In this document: piece by piece, positions 18,892-28,469 of the stretch
Numbering within the stretch: the stretch's first letter is position 1
Layout: each line of letters starts with the position of its first letter
From: G965247265 sp965247265
GTDB lineage: Bacteria; Pseudomonadota; Gammaproteobacteria; UBA4575
DNA length: 64,000 nucleotides
Assembly: GCA_965247265.1 (NCBI GenBank)
Contig: OZ252002.1
Coordinates: 1,054,001-1,118,000 of the forward strand
Reading direction: 5' to 3'
Program-made: the position numbers and the translations under genes
Notes under the pieces: generated by a model
Databases searched by the model: none
Seen by the model: the letters and a program-made list of their open reading frames with translations, nothing else
What the model was told of the DNA's origin: nothing

Positions 18892-20916
18892 ATGGCAAGT
18901 TCCGTTAAAACCAAGCTTAATAATTTGCGGGAAAAAATTCGGCAACATAACTATTCCTATTATGTGCTGAATGAACCAAGCATACCGGACGCAGAATATG
19001 ACAAGCTGTTTCACGCCTTACAAAAAATTGAAGAATCCCATCCAAAATTAGTTACCTTGGATTCGCCAACACAGCGTGTTGGCGATAAACCCCTAAATTC
19101 ATTTGCGCCAGCAAAACACTATGTACCTATGCTATCACTCGGTAATGTTTTTAGTGATGATGATTTGGCTGCCTTCGAAGTTCGAATAAAAGATCGTCTA
19201 AAAAGAGATATAAATATTGATTACATGGCAGAGCCAAAAATTGATGGGTTAGCAGTGAGTTTGATATATAAGAATGGCGTGTTGGTTCGCGGTGCAACAC
19301 GTGGCGATGGCGTTACTGGTGAAGAAATTACAGAGAATATACGCACAATCAAATCTATACCATTGCGTTTACGTAAAATAAGAAATCTACCTAAAGAATT
19401 GGAAGTGCGAGGCGAAGTGTTCATGCCAATTAAAGGATTTGAAAAAATGAATGAAATGGCAAGAAAAGAGGGAGAAAAAACATTTGTAAATCCAAGAAAC
19501 GCTGCTGCCGGAAGTTTGCGACAATTAGATCCGCGCAACACTGCAAAACGACCACTGGATATATATTTCTACAGTGCCACGAACATTGAAAAGCATACTT
19601 CTGTGACCACGCAATTTGAGTCGTTAGAATTTTTAAGAAAAATAGGTTTGAAAGTTAGCCCTGAAGTGGATATGGCGCCTGGTTTTAGGGGTTGCCTAAA
19701 TTATTACGAAAAAATACTAAATATTAGAGATTCGCTAGATTATGAAATTGATGGTGTTGTTTATAAGGTTAATTCATTAGAGTTGCAAAATGAGTTGGGG
19801 TTTGTTTCACGCGCCCCGCGATGGGCTGTTGCGCATAAATTTCCTGCACAAGAGGCAATTACAAAAGTACAAAGTATTGAATTTCAAGTTGGGCGTACAG
19901 GCGCATTAACACCTGTTGCAAAACTAGAGCCTGTTTTTGTAGGCGGTGTAACTGTAAGCAATGCTACGTTGCACAATATGGATGAAGTAAAACGAAAGGA
20001 TGTGAGAACAGGTGACACCGTTATAATAAGACGAGCTGGCGATGTGATACCTGAAGTTGTTAAGACTGTTTTAAAACCTAGAAATAAGCGTAACAAACCA
20101 ATACATGCACCTGCGTTTTGTCCAGAATGCGAATCCGATGTAATACAAATTGAAGATGAAGCAGTTATTCGCTGTAGCGGAGGTTTATATTGCCCTGCTC
20201 AGCGCAAAGGTGCGATCAAACATTATGCATCACGAACTGCAATGGATATAGAAGGATTAGGTGACAAATTAATTGACCAGCTCGTTGATGAAAATCTAAT
20301 TTCAAGTGTAAAAGATTTATATCATTTACAAAAAGAGCAAGTTATTTCACTGGAACGCATGGGTGAAAAATCTTCGGATAACTTGCTTAATGCAATTGAG
20401 AAAAGTAAAAGTACCTCTTTTTCACGATTCATTTATGCATTAGGTATACGGGAAGTGGGTGAGGCTACAGCCAGTGCAATTGCAAATTATTATATTAATT
20501 TAAAATCAATTATGCAGGCGGATGTTGAAGATCTTCAGAATGTTCCTGATGTGGGCCCAATTGTTGCTGAGAATGTCATAACATTTTTCGATCAAATACA
20601 TAATCGAGAAGTAATTGATGAGCTCGTTAAATCTGGCGTGAGTTGGCAAAAAACACATGCGACAAATTCACATGATAAATACCTAGAAGGCGAAACCTAT
20701 GTTCTTACAGGGAGCTTAGAAAGCTTCAGCAGATCAGATGCAGCAAATCGTCTAAAATCTTTGGGTGCGAAAGTGACGAGCAGTGTTTCAAAAAAAACAA
20801 CTGCGGTGATAGCCGGTGTAAATTCAGGATCGAAGTTGACTAAAGCGGAATCACTTGGCGTGATGGTGCTTAATGAAGATGACTTGCTGGCGCTATTACA
20901 AGATGAGCCAGATTGA
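18892..20916 (+). CDS. ligA: LigA, NAD-dependent DNA ligase
   Basis: 674 residues, full length. Adenylation lysine in KIDG (116-119), RGDGVTGEEIT, the OB fold, the zinc finger with CPEC...CSGGLYCPAQR, helix-hairpin-helix repeats and a C-terminal BRCT domain (YVLTGSLESFSRSDAANRL onward). It seals nicks in replication and repair. The 133-base gap after zipA is very AT-rich and probably holds its promoter. The frame is intact. Confidence 0.96.
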   Translation: MASSVKTKLNNLREKIRQHNYSYYVLNEPSIPDAEYDKLFHALQKIEESHPKLVTLDSPTQRVGDKPLNSFAPAKHYVPMLSLGNVFSDDDLAAFEVRIKDRLKRDINIDYMAEPKIDGLAVSLIYKNGVLVRGATRGDGVTGEEITENIRTIKSIPLRLRKIRNLPKELEVRGEVFMPIKGFEKMNEMARKEGEKTFVNPRNAAAGSLRQLDPRNTAKRPLDIYFYSATNIEKHTSVTTQFESLEFLRKIGLKVSPEVDMAPGFRGCLNYYEKILNIRDSLDYEIDGVVYKVNSLELQNELGFVSRAPRWAVAHKFPAQEAITKVQSIEFQVGRTGALTPVAKLEPVFVGGVTVSNATLHNMDEVKRKDVRTGDTVIIRRAGDVIPEVVKTVLKPRNKRNKPIHAPAFCPECESDVIQIEDEAVIRCSGGLYCPAQRKGAIKHYASRTAMDIEGLGDKLIDQLVDENLISSVKDLYHLQKEQVISLERMGEKSSDNLLNAIEKSKSTSFSRFIYALGIREVGEATASAIANYYINLKSIMQADVEDLQNVPDVGPIVAENVITFFDQIHNREVIDELVKSGVSWQKTHATNSHDKYLEGETYVLTGSLESFSRSDAANRLKSLGAKVTSSVSKKTTAVIAGVNSGSKLTKAESLGVMVLNEDDLLALLQDEPD

Positions 20917-20983
20917 CAATATGTAAGGCTTATTAGATAGTTCTTGCTTGTAGTACCTTTTTCAATTTATAAATTATATCAAA

Positions 20984-21358
20984 ATGCAAGGTCAGCGCAG
21001 AGCAGTAGCTCGCTATCATGATAAGTTGCCAGTTGAAATAAATATTGACGGGCAGGTTTATAATGATGCGGCGACAATGGAAATTTCTTTAGAAGGGCTG
21101 CGAATATCGTGTGATGGAGGCCTTGCTGGCAGCCTTTTTAGCAAACACATTCAAGTTACACCAGGCGAAAATCTTTTTGCAGAGCTTGTGATTAAAACAC
21201 CCAAATCTACAGGATTAATCAACAATATCTATTGTAGTGCGCAAGTTATATCTGTAAATCGAGTTTCACAAGCACTTTATGTAATCGGATTTATGTTTTT
21301 AGAGTTTAGAGATGATTGTAAAAATATATGGCAAAGCTATATAGATAGTAAAAATTAA
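20984..21358 (+). CDS. PilZ domain protein
   Basis: 124 residues. The N-terminal QGQRRAVARY supplies the Arg-rich RxxxR type motif, and MEISLEGLRISCDGG the D/NxSxxG-like part of the PilZ fold, which in active members binds cyclic di-GMP. Here the second motif reads E-I-S-L-E-G rather than D-x-S-x-x-G, so ligand binding is possible but unproved. It stands alone after ligA. Confidence 0.72.
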   Translation: MQGQRRAVARYHDKLPVEINIDGQVYNDAATMEISLEGLRISCDGGLAGSLFSKHIQVTPGENLFAELVIKTPKSTGLINNIYCSAQVISVNRVSQALYVIGFMFLEFRDDCKNIWQSYIDSKN

Positions 21359-21492
21359 TCAAATTGAAAATATTTGTTATGTTACTAGAACTTACAATAT
21401 AAGTTGTTCTGTTAAAAATTTATAGATGCAAGTAAATGAAATTTTGGTAAAATAATTTTTAATTAATTATTCTAAATTTTAAGCAGCTACTC

Positions 21493-22254
21493 TTGCCAAA
21501 TATCCATCCAACCGCAACTATTTCAACAAAGGCAAACATTGATACCGATGTAACTATTGGTGCTTATAGTCTTGTAGAAGACAATGTTGAAATTGGCTCA
21601 GGTACCAAAATAGGTCCGCAATGTGTAATACATCCCTATGTTAAATTAGGGCGCGAGAATCAGTTACATACACAAGTAATATTGGGTGGAATCCCACAGG
21701 ATATATCATTTTTAGGTGAGGAAACTTGGGTTGAGATAGGGGATCAAAATATTATTCGAGAAAATTGCACTGTGCATCGCTCTACAAATCCGCAACAACC
21801 CACACGCATTGGCTCAAAGTGTTTTCTTATGAGCTATTCGCATGTTGCGCATGACTGTCAGCTCGGTGATGAAGTCGTGCTGACCGCCTATGTTGGCTTA
21901 AGTGGGCATATTGAGATTGGAGACAAGGCAAATCTTGGTGGGCATGTAGGTACACATCAGTTCATTCGTATTGGTAAATTATCTATGGTTGCAGGCTATA
22001 CGCCAGTTAGAAAAGATGTATTGCCGTATTGTTTACTGGGCGGAGAGCCCGTTTGTCATTATCGCCTGAACACTATTGGCTTGCGACGCGCAGGCATTAA
22101 AGGTGATCGTTATAAAAAATTGGAGTTGGCATTTCGGAAATTGCGTGAGAGTGAATCTATAGAGGACTTAGGTAGCACGCCTGAAATTGATCATCTTCGA
22201 GAATGGATGACAGCACCATCAAAGCGCGGTATTTATGGATTTTTGTCTGCGTAG
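21493..22254 (+). CDS. lpxA: LpxA-type UDP-N-acetylglucosamine acyltransferase
   Basis: 253 residues of left-handed beta-helix hexapeptide repeats (NIHPTATIS, TIGAYSLVEDN, GGIPQDISF) with the catalytic His in SHVAHDC (H120 here) and the LpxA C-terminal helices (RLNTIGLRRAGI). It catalyses the first step of lipid A synthesis. The start is TTG; no better in-frame ATG exists nearby. It is not in the usual bamA-lpxD-fabZ-lpxA-lpxB cluster, so it is either the relocated main copy or a paralogue. Confidence 0.85.
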   Translation: MPNIHPTATISTKANIDTDVTIGAYSLVEDNVEIGSGTKIGPQCVIHPYVKLGRENQLHTQVILGGIPQDISFLGEETWVEIGDQNIIRENCTVHRSTNPQQPTRIGSKCFLMSYSHVAHDCQLGDEVVLTAYVGLSGHIEIGDKANLGGHVGTHQFIRIGKLSMVAGYTPVRKDVLPYCLLGGEPVCHYRLNTIGLRRAGIKGDRYKKLELAFRKLRESESIEDLGSTPEIDHLREWMTAPSKRGIYGFLSA

Positions 22255-22292
22255 CAAGTTTGAAATTTATTTGCAATCAATAGTAATTTACG

Positions 22293-22805
22293 ATGCTTAA
22301 TGTCGTAAAAGCATTATTTAATATTTGTTTGTTGCGAGACGGTCCAGAAGGCCTGCCTTGTTCTTATGTATTTCTAGGAATACTCATCATTACAAGTTTA
22401 ATTGTATCTGTACTAATAGGTTCAATTGTTCTTAATGTAAATATTTCTGGTTTATCAAGTATTGCAGGCTTACTTTTCACATTTATTTTTGTCAAACTTT
22501 TACTACTCAAGAAACCAGAACGTTTTTTGCAAACCTTCAGTGCAATGTTAGGTACGGTAACGATTATCAATTTAATTTCACTTCCGAGTGTATATTCTTT
22601 GACATATTTAGAGTTGAGTGAGACCGCTACAATGTTTTTTAGTCTTACAGGGTTTGTTTGCTTTATCTGGGTTGTGATCGTATATGGATATATCTTCAGT
22701 CGAGCGCTGTCTTCGTTAATGGGTTATGGATTGGCAATAAGTGTAGGATATGCTTTATTAAGTTTCATGATTCTTGAATATTTTGCAAGGAGTACGCCAA
22801 CTTAA
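22293..22805 (+). CDS. Polytopic membrane protein of unknown function
   Basis: 170 residues with about five hydrophobic helices (roughly 24-46, 52-70, 82-100, 108-130, 138-162). The N-terminal LRDGPEGLPCSYV precedes the first helix. Its stop overlaps the mpl start (TAATG), so the two are translationally coupled. This association is all that hints at an envelope role; it recalls small Yip1-like membrane proteins, but the match is weak. Confidence 0.6.
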   Translation: MLNVVKALFNICLLRDGPEGLPCSYVFLGILIITSLIVSVLIGSIVLNVNISGLSSIAGLLFTFIFVKLLLLKKPERFLQTFSAMLGTVTIINLISLPSVYSLTYLELSETATMFFSLTGFVCFIWVVIVYGYIFSRALSSLMGYGLAISVGYALLSFMILEYFARSTPT

Positions 22806-24181
22806 TGCATATTCATATACTTGGAATTTGTGGATCATTCATGGGTAGTTTGGCCATTATCGCCAAACAACTTGGTCATGACGTGTCGGGTTCAGATGAA
22901 AATGTCTATCCTCCCATGAGCACTCTGCTTGAGAAATCAGGAATTGAACTTAAAGAGGGATATTCGATTGATCATCTTCAACCTATGCCTGATCAAGTTA
23001 TTGTTGGCAATGTCATAACACGCGGCAATGAAATTGCGGAATTTTTATTGAATAACCATGTGCCCCTGCAATCAGGGCCACAATGGCTAAATAATCAGGT
23101 ATTGCGAGACCGAACCGTGCTTGCTGTAGCAGGCACACATGGGAAAACCACCACCACAAGCATGCTGGCATGGATTTTGGAATATGCAGGATTACAACCA
23201 GGGTTTCTGATTGGGGGAGTACCCACAAATTTTGAAAATTCTTCCCGATTAGGTGATTCACAGTACTTCGTAATTGAAGCAGATGAGTATGACACCGCAT
23301 TTTTTGATAAGCGGTCAAAATTTATACATTACTGTCCCCATGCGCTAATACTAAATAATTTAGAATTTGATCATGCAGATATCTTTAATGGCATTGGCGA
23401 TATAAAGCGTCAATTCCACCATTTACTGCGCATAACGCCTAGTGAAGGAATTGTCATTATTAATTATGAAGATGAAAATTTACGAGATGTAATTGAAATG
23501 GGTTGTTGGACACCAATTGAATCTTTTTCTGTATTAAATTCCTCAGCAAATTGGTTTGCAGGAAATATTGATGCATCGGGTAAAACATTTTCCTTAGAGA
23601 AAAATGGCACGCATATTGGTGATGGAAAGCTCAATCTATTTGGAAGACATAATATTGCAAACTCTATTGCTGCAATTGCGGTCGCTGAACATCTTGGCGT
23701 AAGTTTTGATACGTCATTGGAAGCATTAGCAATGTTTGCAGGCGTTAAACGACGTTTAGAACACAAAGGAACGTTTAACCACGTAAGCGTTTATGATGAT
23801 TTTGCACATCATCCTACAGAAATTGCAGCGACAATATCTGCGTTCAAAGCCCAGTCACAAAAAGGTCGAGTAGTGACTATTTTTGAGCCTCGCTCTAATA
23901 CAATGCGATTAGGCATTCACACAGATACCCTGGCTGATGCGTTTATAGATGCAGATAAGGTTGTTATGTTTAAACCAACTGAAATAAATTGGTCTTTGCA
24001 AGGCGTCGCAGATCAAATGCGCCCAGCTTGCGATATTTTTACTTCTGTCGATGAAATAATTGCTGACGTGGTTGGCAACTTAAAGCAGGACGATCAAATT
24101 TTAATTTTAAGCAACGGTGGATTTGATGGGTTATCTGCTAAACTTGTTTCACAGTTAACAAAATTATCCATTGTTCATTAG
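22805..24181 (+). CDS. mpl: Mpl, UDP-N-acetylmuramate:tripeptide ligase (murein recycling)
   Basis: 458 residues of Mur ligase type. MHIHILGICGSFMGSLA marks the N-terminal dinucleotide-like domain and distinguishes Mpl from MurC. The P-loop is GTHGKTTTTSMLAW, followed by EADEYDTAFFDKRSKF and DDFAHHPTEI. It joins the recycled tripeptide L-Ala-D-Glu-meso-DAP to UDP-MurNAc. It is coupled to the preceding membrane protein and followed 21 bases later by a kinase gene. Confidence 0.95.
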   Translation: MHIHILGICGSFMGSLAIIAKQLGHDVSGSDENVYPPMSTLLEKSGIELKEGYSIDHLQPMPDQVIVGNVITRGNEIAEFLLNNHVPLQSGPQWLNNQVLRDRTVLAVAGTHGKTTTTSMLAWILEYAGLQPGFLIGGVPTNFENSSRLGDSQYFVIEADEYDTAFFDKRSKFIHYCPHALILNNLEFDHADIFNGIGDIKRQFHHLLRITPSEGIVIINYEDENLRDVIEMGCWTPIESFSVLNSSANWFAGNIDASGKTFSLEKNGTHIGDGKLNLFGRHNIANSIAAIAVAEHLGVSFDTSLEALAMFAGVKRRLEHKGTFNHVSVYDDFAHHPTEIAATISAFKAQSQKGRVVTIFEPRSNTMRLGIHTDTLADAFIDADKVVMFKPTEINWSLQGVADQMRPACDIFTSVDEIIADVVGNLKQDDQILILSNGGFDGLSAKLVSQLTKLSIVH

Positions 24182-24202
24182 CGAGAGGCTGAACTTAATA
24201 CA

Positions 24203-25510
24203 ATGTCTATGTATAAAAAACGACGAAGCTTGTCTTCTGGAGATAAGATAGGTAAGTATCAGCTGGAAGATGTAATCCACACGGGAAAGTATCGAACAAT
24301 ATATAAAGCATATGACCCGTTTTTGGATCGCAATGTAGCCATTAAAGTTACAAATATTCCCGAACATTCATCAAGTGAAGAAGACACGCAACAAGTGCGC
24401 AATTCTTTTTTTCTAGAAACACGTGCGGTTGGGAAACTACAGCATCCTAATATCATTTCCGTTTATGATGCGGGTGTGGGTGATCATCAAACCTACATAG
24501 TTATGGAATATATTAATGCAAAAAGTTTAGATAATATTATTGAAGTAGGCCAGAAAATTTCAGTTGGAAAAGCAATTGATATTATTTTTAAATGCTGTAA
24601 AGCACTTGAATATGCGCATAGAAAAGAAATTATTCATCGGGATATCAAACCAAGCAATATTCTTTTAACAGAAGATGGAAATGTCAAAATCGTTGATTTT
24701 GGTGTTGCTAAAGTGAGAAATCGCGTTGATACATTATCCAGTGGTATCTATGGCTCACCGTCGTATATGGCTCCTGAGCAAATAGAAGAACATGATGTGG
24801 GACCATGGACTGATATCTATGCACTAGGCGTTGTTTTATATGAGATCCTAACGGGTAAAAAACCATATGAAGCGGATAATGTGCATACCTTAATGTATAA
24901 AATATTAAATGATGAGCCTGAATCATTGCTCTATTTTCCTATTGAGCATGCAGTAAAATTAAAACCTATCCTTGATGAGGTCTTAGCTACTAATCCCGAG
25001 TTACGTTACCCTTCAGCTAATGACTTTGCTTTTGCTTTGCAAAGCGTTGATGTTGCACTTCGATATGAAGAAGAACAAATTGTGAATGATGTAAATGCTG
25101 AACAAGCAGGCACGCTTGGGTTTTTCAAACACTTTAGTCGGGAAGAGTTACAAGAGTTCATTGTCATAGCAACCTGGCTACATATAAAAAAAGGCGAAAC
25201 AGTTTTATCTGCGGGTGAAATTGATCAAACGTTTTATGTGATAGTGGATGGGCAAGCAACGGTGTTTAAGTCAAACGAACCTGTTAAAAGCTTAGGAGAA
25301 GGAGATTGTTTTGGTGAGTTAGGGTTGCTTCATTACGGTCATCGCACAACAAGTATTATGTCAAGCACTGAAATGTTACTGATGAAAATAAGCACTACAG
25401 ATTTAAATACTATGTCTAATTCATTGCAGGCACAGTTTTATAAAGCAGTTATTCATTCGTTAGTTAAACGCTTATCAGATCCCGATACAGCTGCTGATAA
25501 AGCGGCCTAA
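24203..25510 (+). CDS. Ser/Thr protein kinase fused to a cyclic-nucleotide-binding domain
   Basis: 435 residues. The kinase domain (about 18-285) has the ATP lysine in VAIKV (K48), HRDIKPSN (145-152), DFG (165-167), APE (190-192) and DIYALGVVLYE. A cNMP-binding/Crp-like domain (about 305-425) follows, with GETVLSAGEIDQTFYVIVDG and GECFGELGLL-like residues. The glycine loop reads HTGKYRTIY, keeping only one of the usual three glycines, though the catalytic residues remain. There is no membrane segment, so it is cytoplasmic. It lies between mpl and a LON-domain gene; substrate and ligand are unknown. Confidence 0.85.
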   Translation: MSMYKKRRSLSSGDKIGKYQLEDVIHTGKYRTIYKAYDPFLDRNVAIKVTNIPEHSSSEEDTQQVRNSFFLETRAVGKLQHPNIISVYDAGVGDHQTYIVMEYINAKSLDNIIEVGQKISVGKAIDIIFKCCKALEYAHRKEIIHRDIKPSNILLTEDGNVKIVDFGVAKVRNRVDTLSSGIYGSPSYMAPEQIEEHDVGPWTDIYALGVVLYEILTGKKPYEADNVHTLMYKILNDEPESLLYFPIEHAVKLKPILDEVLATNPELRYPSANDFAFALQSVDVALRYEEEQIVNDVNAEQAGTLGFFKHFSREELQEFIVIATWLHIKKGETVLSAGEIDQTFYVIVDGQATVFKSNEPVKSLGEGDCFGELGLLHYGHRTTSIMSSTEMLLMKISTTDLNTMSNSLQAQFYKAVIHSLVKRLSDPDTAADKAA

Positions 25511-25564
25511 GCAGTGTAAAATACTTCATTTACTATAAGCTGGCACCGTACTAGCGCAAATCAA

Positions 25565-26158
25565 TTGTCTTCTAATTTGCAGGAATTTCCTCTTTTCCCA
25601 CTGAATTCAGTGATATTTTCGGGTGGCGTATTACCATTACGGATCTTTGAACCTCGCTATTTGGATATGGTGAAAGAATGCATGCGTAATGAGCATGGAT
25701 TTGGCATTGTATTAATCAAAAAAGGGGGCGAATCAGGTGCTGCGGCAGACGTGTTTAATACGGGTACATTATGTCGTATAAATGATTGGGAAACGCTTTC
25801 TGATGGCTTTTTAGGGATTACTGCATTTGGTGAAAGCAAGATACAAATTGTTTCAACACGCGTTGAATCTAATCAACTTGTGGTTGGGCAAGTACAAGAG
25901 ATTGAAGAGAATCCAGATCTAGATTTACCAGAGGAATTTGAGCCCATGAAATTGATTTTGCAGCACATTATTTCAGAAGTTGGAGGGTCTTATAGTAGCT
26001 TCCCAGCTCGGTATGAGCATGCAGGATGGGTAGGCGCTCGCCTCACTGAACTGTTACCTCTACAATTACCTATAAAGCAGCGCCTTTTGGAAATAGACGA
26101 TCATATTGTTCGTTTGCATCATCTTAAAGAAGCTATGCAAGAATCAAAATTTTTATAA
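25565..26158 (+). CDS. LON substrate-binding domain protein (stand-alone Lon N-domain)
   Basis: 197 residues covering only the LON/PUA-like N-terminal domain: FPLFPLNSVIFSGGVLPLRIFEPRYLDMV is the family opening, with RINDWETLSDG and TAFGESKIQI following. There is no AAA or protease domain. The start is TTG; the first in-frame ATG (in YLDMV) would cut into the domain. Such proteins are common in proteobacteria, and their function is not established. A thioredoxin-like gene follows after 18 bases. Confidence 0.83.
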   Translation: MSSNLQEFPLFPLNSVIFSGGVLPLRIFEPRYLDMVKECMRNEHGFGIVLIKKGGESGAAADVFNTGTLCRINDWETLSDGFLGITAFGESKIQIVSTRVESNQLVVGQVQEIEENPDLDLPEEFEPMKLILQHIISEVGGSYSSFPARYEHAGWVGARLTELLPLQLPIKQRLLEIDDHIVRLHHLKEAMQESKFL

Positions 26159-26176
26159 ATCAACTAAGGAGAAAAT

Positions 26177-26548
26177 GTGGCAACGATTGCCTTAACTAAA
26201 GATAACTTCAATGAAACAATTGAGAACAATAACACGGTTATTATCGATTTTTGGGCGTCATGGTGCAGACCATGTAAATCATTTGCACCAACATTTGAAA
26301 CAGCTTCAGAAAATCATGATGATGTTATATTTGCGAAAGTAGATACGGAAGAACAGCAAGAATTAGCGCAAGCATGTAATATACGATCTATTCCAACACT
26401 GATGATTTATCGTGAACAAATTTTATTGTACTCAGAGGCCGGAGCGTTACCCCCTGCGCAATTAGAAGATATAATAGATAAAACAAAAGCATTAGATATG
26501 GATCAAGTCAGGGCCGATATAGATAAAAACAATGCTAAAGATGCCTAA
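26177..26548 (+). CDS. Thioredoxin family protein
   Basis: 123 residues with the thioredoxin fold and active site WASWCRPCKSF, where Arg replaces the usual Gly of WCGPC, and the cis-proline loop IRSIPTLMIY. The start is GTG at 26177, with AAGGAG just upstream. An ATG two bases earlier is in another frame. No signal peptide, so it is cytoplasmic. The altered CRPC motif suggests a specialised reductant rather than the general thioredoxin. Confidence 0.88.
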   Translation: MATIALTKDNFNETIENNNTVIIDFWASWCRPCKSFAPTFETASENHDDVIFAKVDTEEQQELAQACNIRSIPTLMIYREQILLYSEAGALPPAQLEDIIDKTKALDMDQVRADIDKNNAKDA

Positions 26549-26566
26549 ATATATCTGCATGCTTTG

Positions 26567-28378
26567 ATGTCAAACTTAGAAAGCAAAGACCAAGATTCAG
26601 CGCGATACACAGTACGTCGTGTTCTCAACATGGCGCTTTCTCATAAGAAAGAACTTTTTGCGGCACAGACTATAGCTATATTGGCAGTACTGGCGAGCAT
26701 ACCTGTTCCATTGCTTATACCATTGTTAATTGATGAAGTTTTATTGGATAAACCTGGAAAGGTTGTTGCTACTGTTAATAATTACTTCCCTGAGTCATTA
26801 CAGACCCCTTTTCTATACATTGCTGTACTAACAGTAATTTGTATTGTTCTACGGTTAGTCTATTTAGCGTTTAATGTTTGGCAAACTAAAAAGTTTGTTG
26901 GAATAGCAAAAGATATTACTTACCGCATTCGGGTTCAGCTACTAAATAGACTTAAATCAGTTGCAATGTCTGAGTACGAAACAATTGGTGGAGGAGCTGT
27001 TGCTTCAAAATTCGTAACAGATTTAAATACAGTTGACCATTTTGCTGGTGAAACAGTAAGTAAATTCATAGTTGCAGCACTTATGATTTTAGGTGTTGCA
27101 GGTGTGTTAATTTGGCTGCATTGGCAGCTCGCGTTATTTATATTATTTGTTAACCCGTTGGTCATTTACGTCACAATGGCAATAGGTAAAAAGGTAAAAA
27201 CCTTAAAGAAAAAGGAAAATAAGGCATTTGAAATATTTCAGCAATCGCTCACCGAGACATTGGATGGCATACAGCAAATAAGAGCAAGTAATCGTGAAGA
27301 ATATTATTTAGATAGGGTAAAAAAGAATGCGGAAGAAGTAAAAGAACATTCTTCGGCTTTTTCATGGAAAAGTGATGCTGCGAATCGATTATCGTTTTCT
27401 GTTTTTTTAATTGGATTTGATATTTTTCGTGCTGTAAGCATGGCAATGGTATTGCTTGCTGATTTGACGATTGGTGAAATGATTGCAGTTTTTGGATATT
27501 TGTGGTTCATGATGGCACCTGTGCAAGAGGTATTAAACATTCAATATTCGTTCTATGGGGCAAAAGCCGCACTTGGGCGAATAAATGAATTACTTTACAT
27601 GCCGCAGGAGCCCCAGTACCCGCATCTCGAAAATCCCTTTACGGATAAACACGCTGTTAGTGTTCAGATTGAAAACATTAAGTTTGCATATGGAGATGGT
27701 TCATATATATTGGATGGTGTTAATTTAGCTATTAATAAAGGTGAAAAGGTTGCATTGGTTGGAGCCAGTGGTGGCGGTAAGTCTACGCTGGTGCAGGTAT
27801 TACTAGGTTTATATCCACCATTATTTGGTGAAATTAAATTCGATGGTGTGCCCGTATCACGTATAGGTATGGATGTAGTGCGAGAGCATGTCGCATGTGT
27901 ACTTCAACATCCTGCGTTATTTAATGACACCGTGAGAATGAATTTAACCTTGGGAAGAGAAATGCCAGATGCTGCTTTATGGCGTGTGCTTGAGGTAGCA
28001 CAAATTAACGATGTTGTAGCGAGAATGCCAAGAGGGCTGGATAGTTTAATAGGTGTGAATGGCATACGTTTGTCTGGTGGTCAACGACAAAGAATTGCAA
28101 TTGCAAGAATGGCACTCACTAACCCTAAAGTAGTTATTTTAGATGAGGCAACATCTGCGTTAGATGCAGAAACAGAAGCTAAACTTCATTTTGCACTTGC
28201 TGAATATTTACAAGGCCGTACGATGATAATTGTTGCGCATCGATTAAGTGCGGTTAGACAAGCCGACACAGTATATGTGTTTGAAGATGGTAAAGTGACA
28301 GAACAAGACGACCATGATGAATTAATTAGCGCAAATGGTTTATATGCAAAATTATATGGCCAGCATCAAACTGCGTGA
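26567..28378 (+). CDS. MsbA-like ABC exporter (fused permease/ATPase)
   Basis: 603 residues: a six-helix ABC exporter domain (about 20-320) and an ATPase domain with Walker A GASGGGKSTL, signature LSGGQRQRIAIAR, Walker B VVILDEATSALD and the H-loop VAHRLS. This is a half transporter that must dimerise. The ATG at 26567 is preferred over the TTG directly before it. It could export lipid or peptide; the substrate cannot be told. It ends the mpl-to-ABC run on the plus strand. Confidence 0.9.
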   Translation: MSNLESKDQDSARYTVRRVLNMALSHKKELFAAQTIAILAVLASIPVPLLIPLLIDEVLLDKPGKVVATVNNYFPESLQTPFLYIAVLTVICIVLRLVYLAFNVWQTKKFVGIAKDITYRIRVQLLNRLKSVAMSEYETIGGGAVASKFVTDLNTVDHFAGETVSKFIVAALMILGVAGVLIWLHWQLALFILFVNPLVIYVTMAIGKKVKTLKKKENKAFEIFQQSLTETLDGIQQIRASNREEYYLDRVKKNAEEVKEHSSAFSWKSDAANRLSFSVFLIGFDIFRAVSMAMVLLADLTIGEMIAVFGYLWFMMAPVQEVLNIQYSFYGAKAALGRINELLYMPQEPQYPHLENPFTDKHAVSVQIENIKFAYGDGSYILDGVNLAINKGEKVALVGASGGGKSTLVQVLLGLYPPLFGEIKFDGVPVSRIGMDVVREHVACVLQHPALFNDTVRMNLTLGREMPDAALWRVLEVAQINDVVARMPRGLDSLIGVNGIRLSGGQRQRIAIARMALTNPKVVILDEATSALDAETEAKLHFALAEYLQGRTMIIVAHRLSAVRQADTVYVFEDGKVTEQDDHDELISANGLYAKLYGQHQTA

Positions 28379-28469
28379 CTATTAAATATTTTGTTATTTT
28401 CTAAAATTAGTGGATAGACGTATACAATTTATCACCACATTTGTTTGGTAAGTAATAATTCTAATAAAT

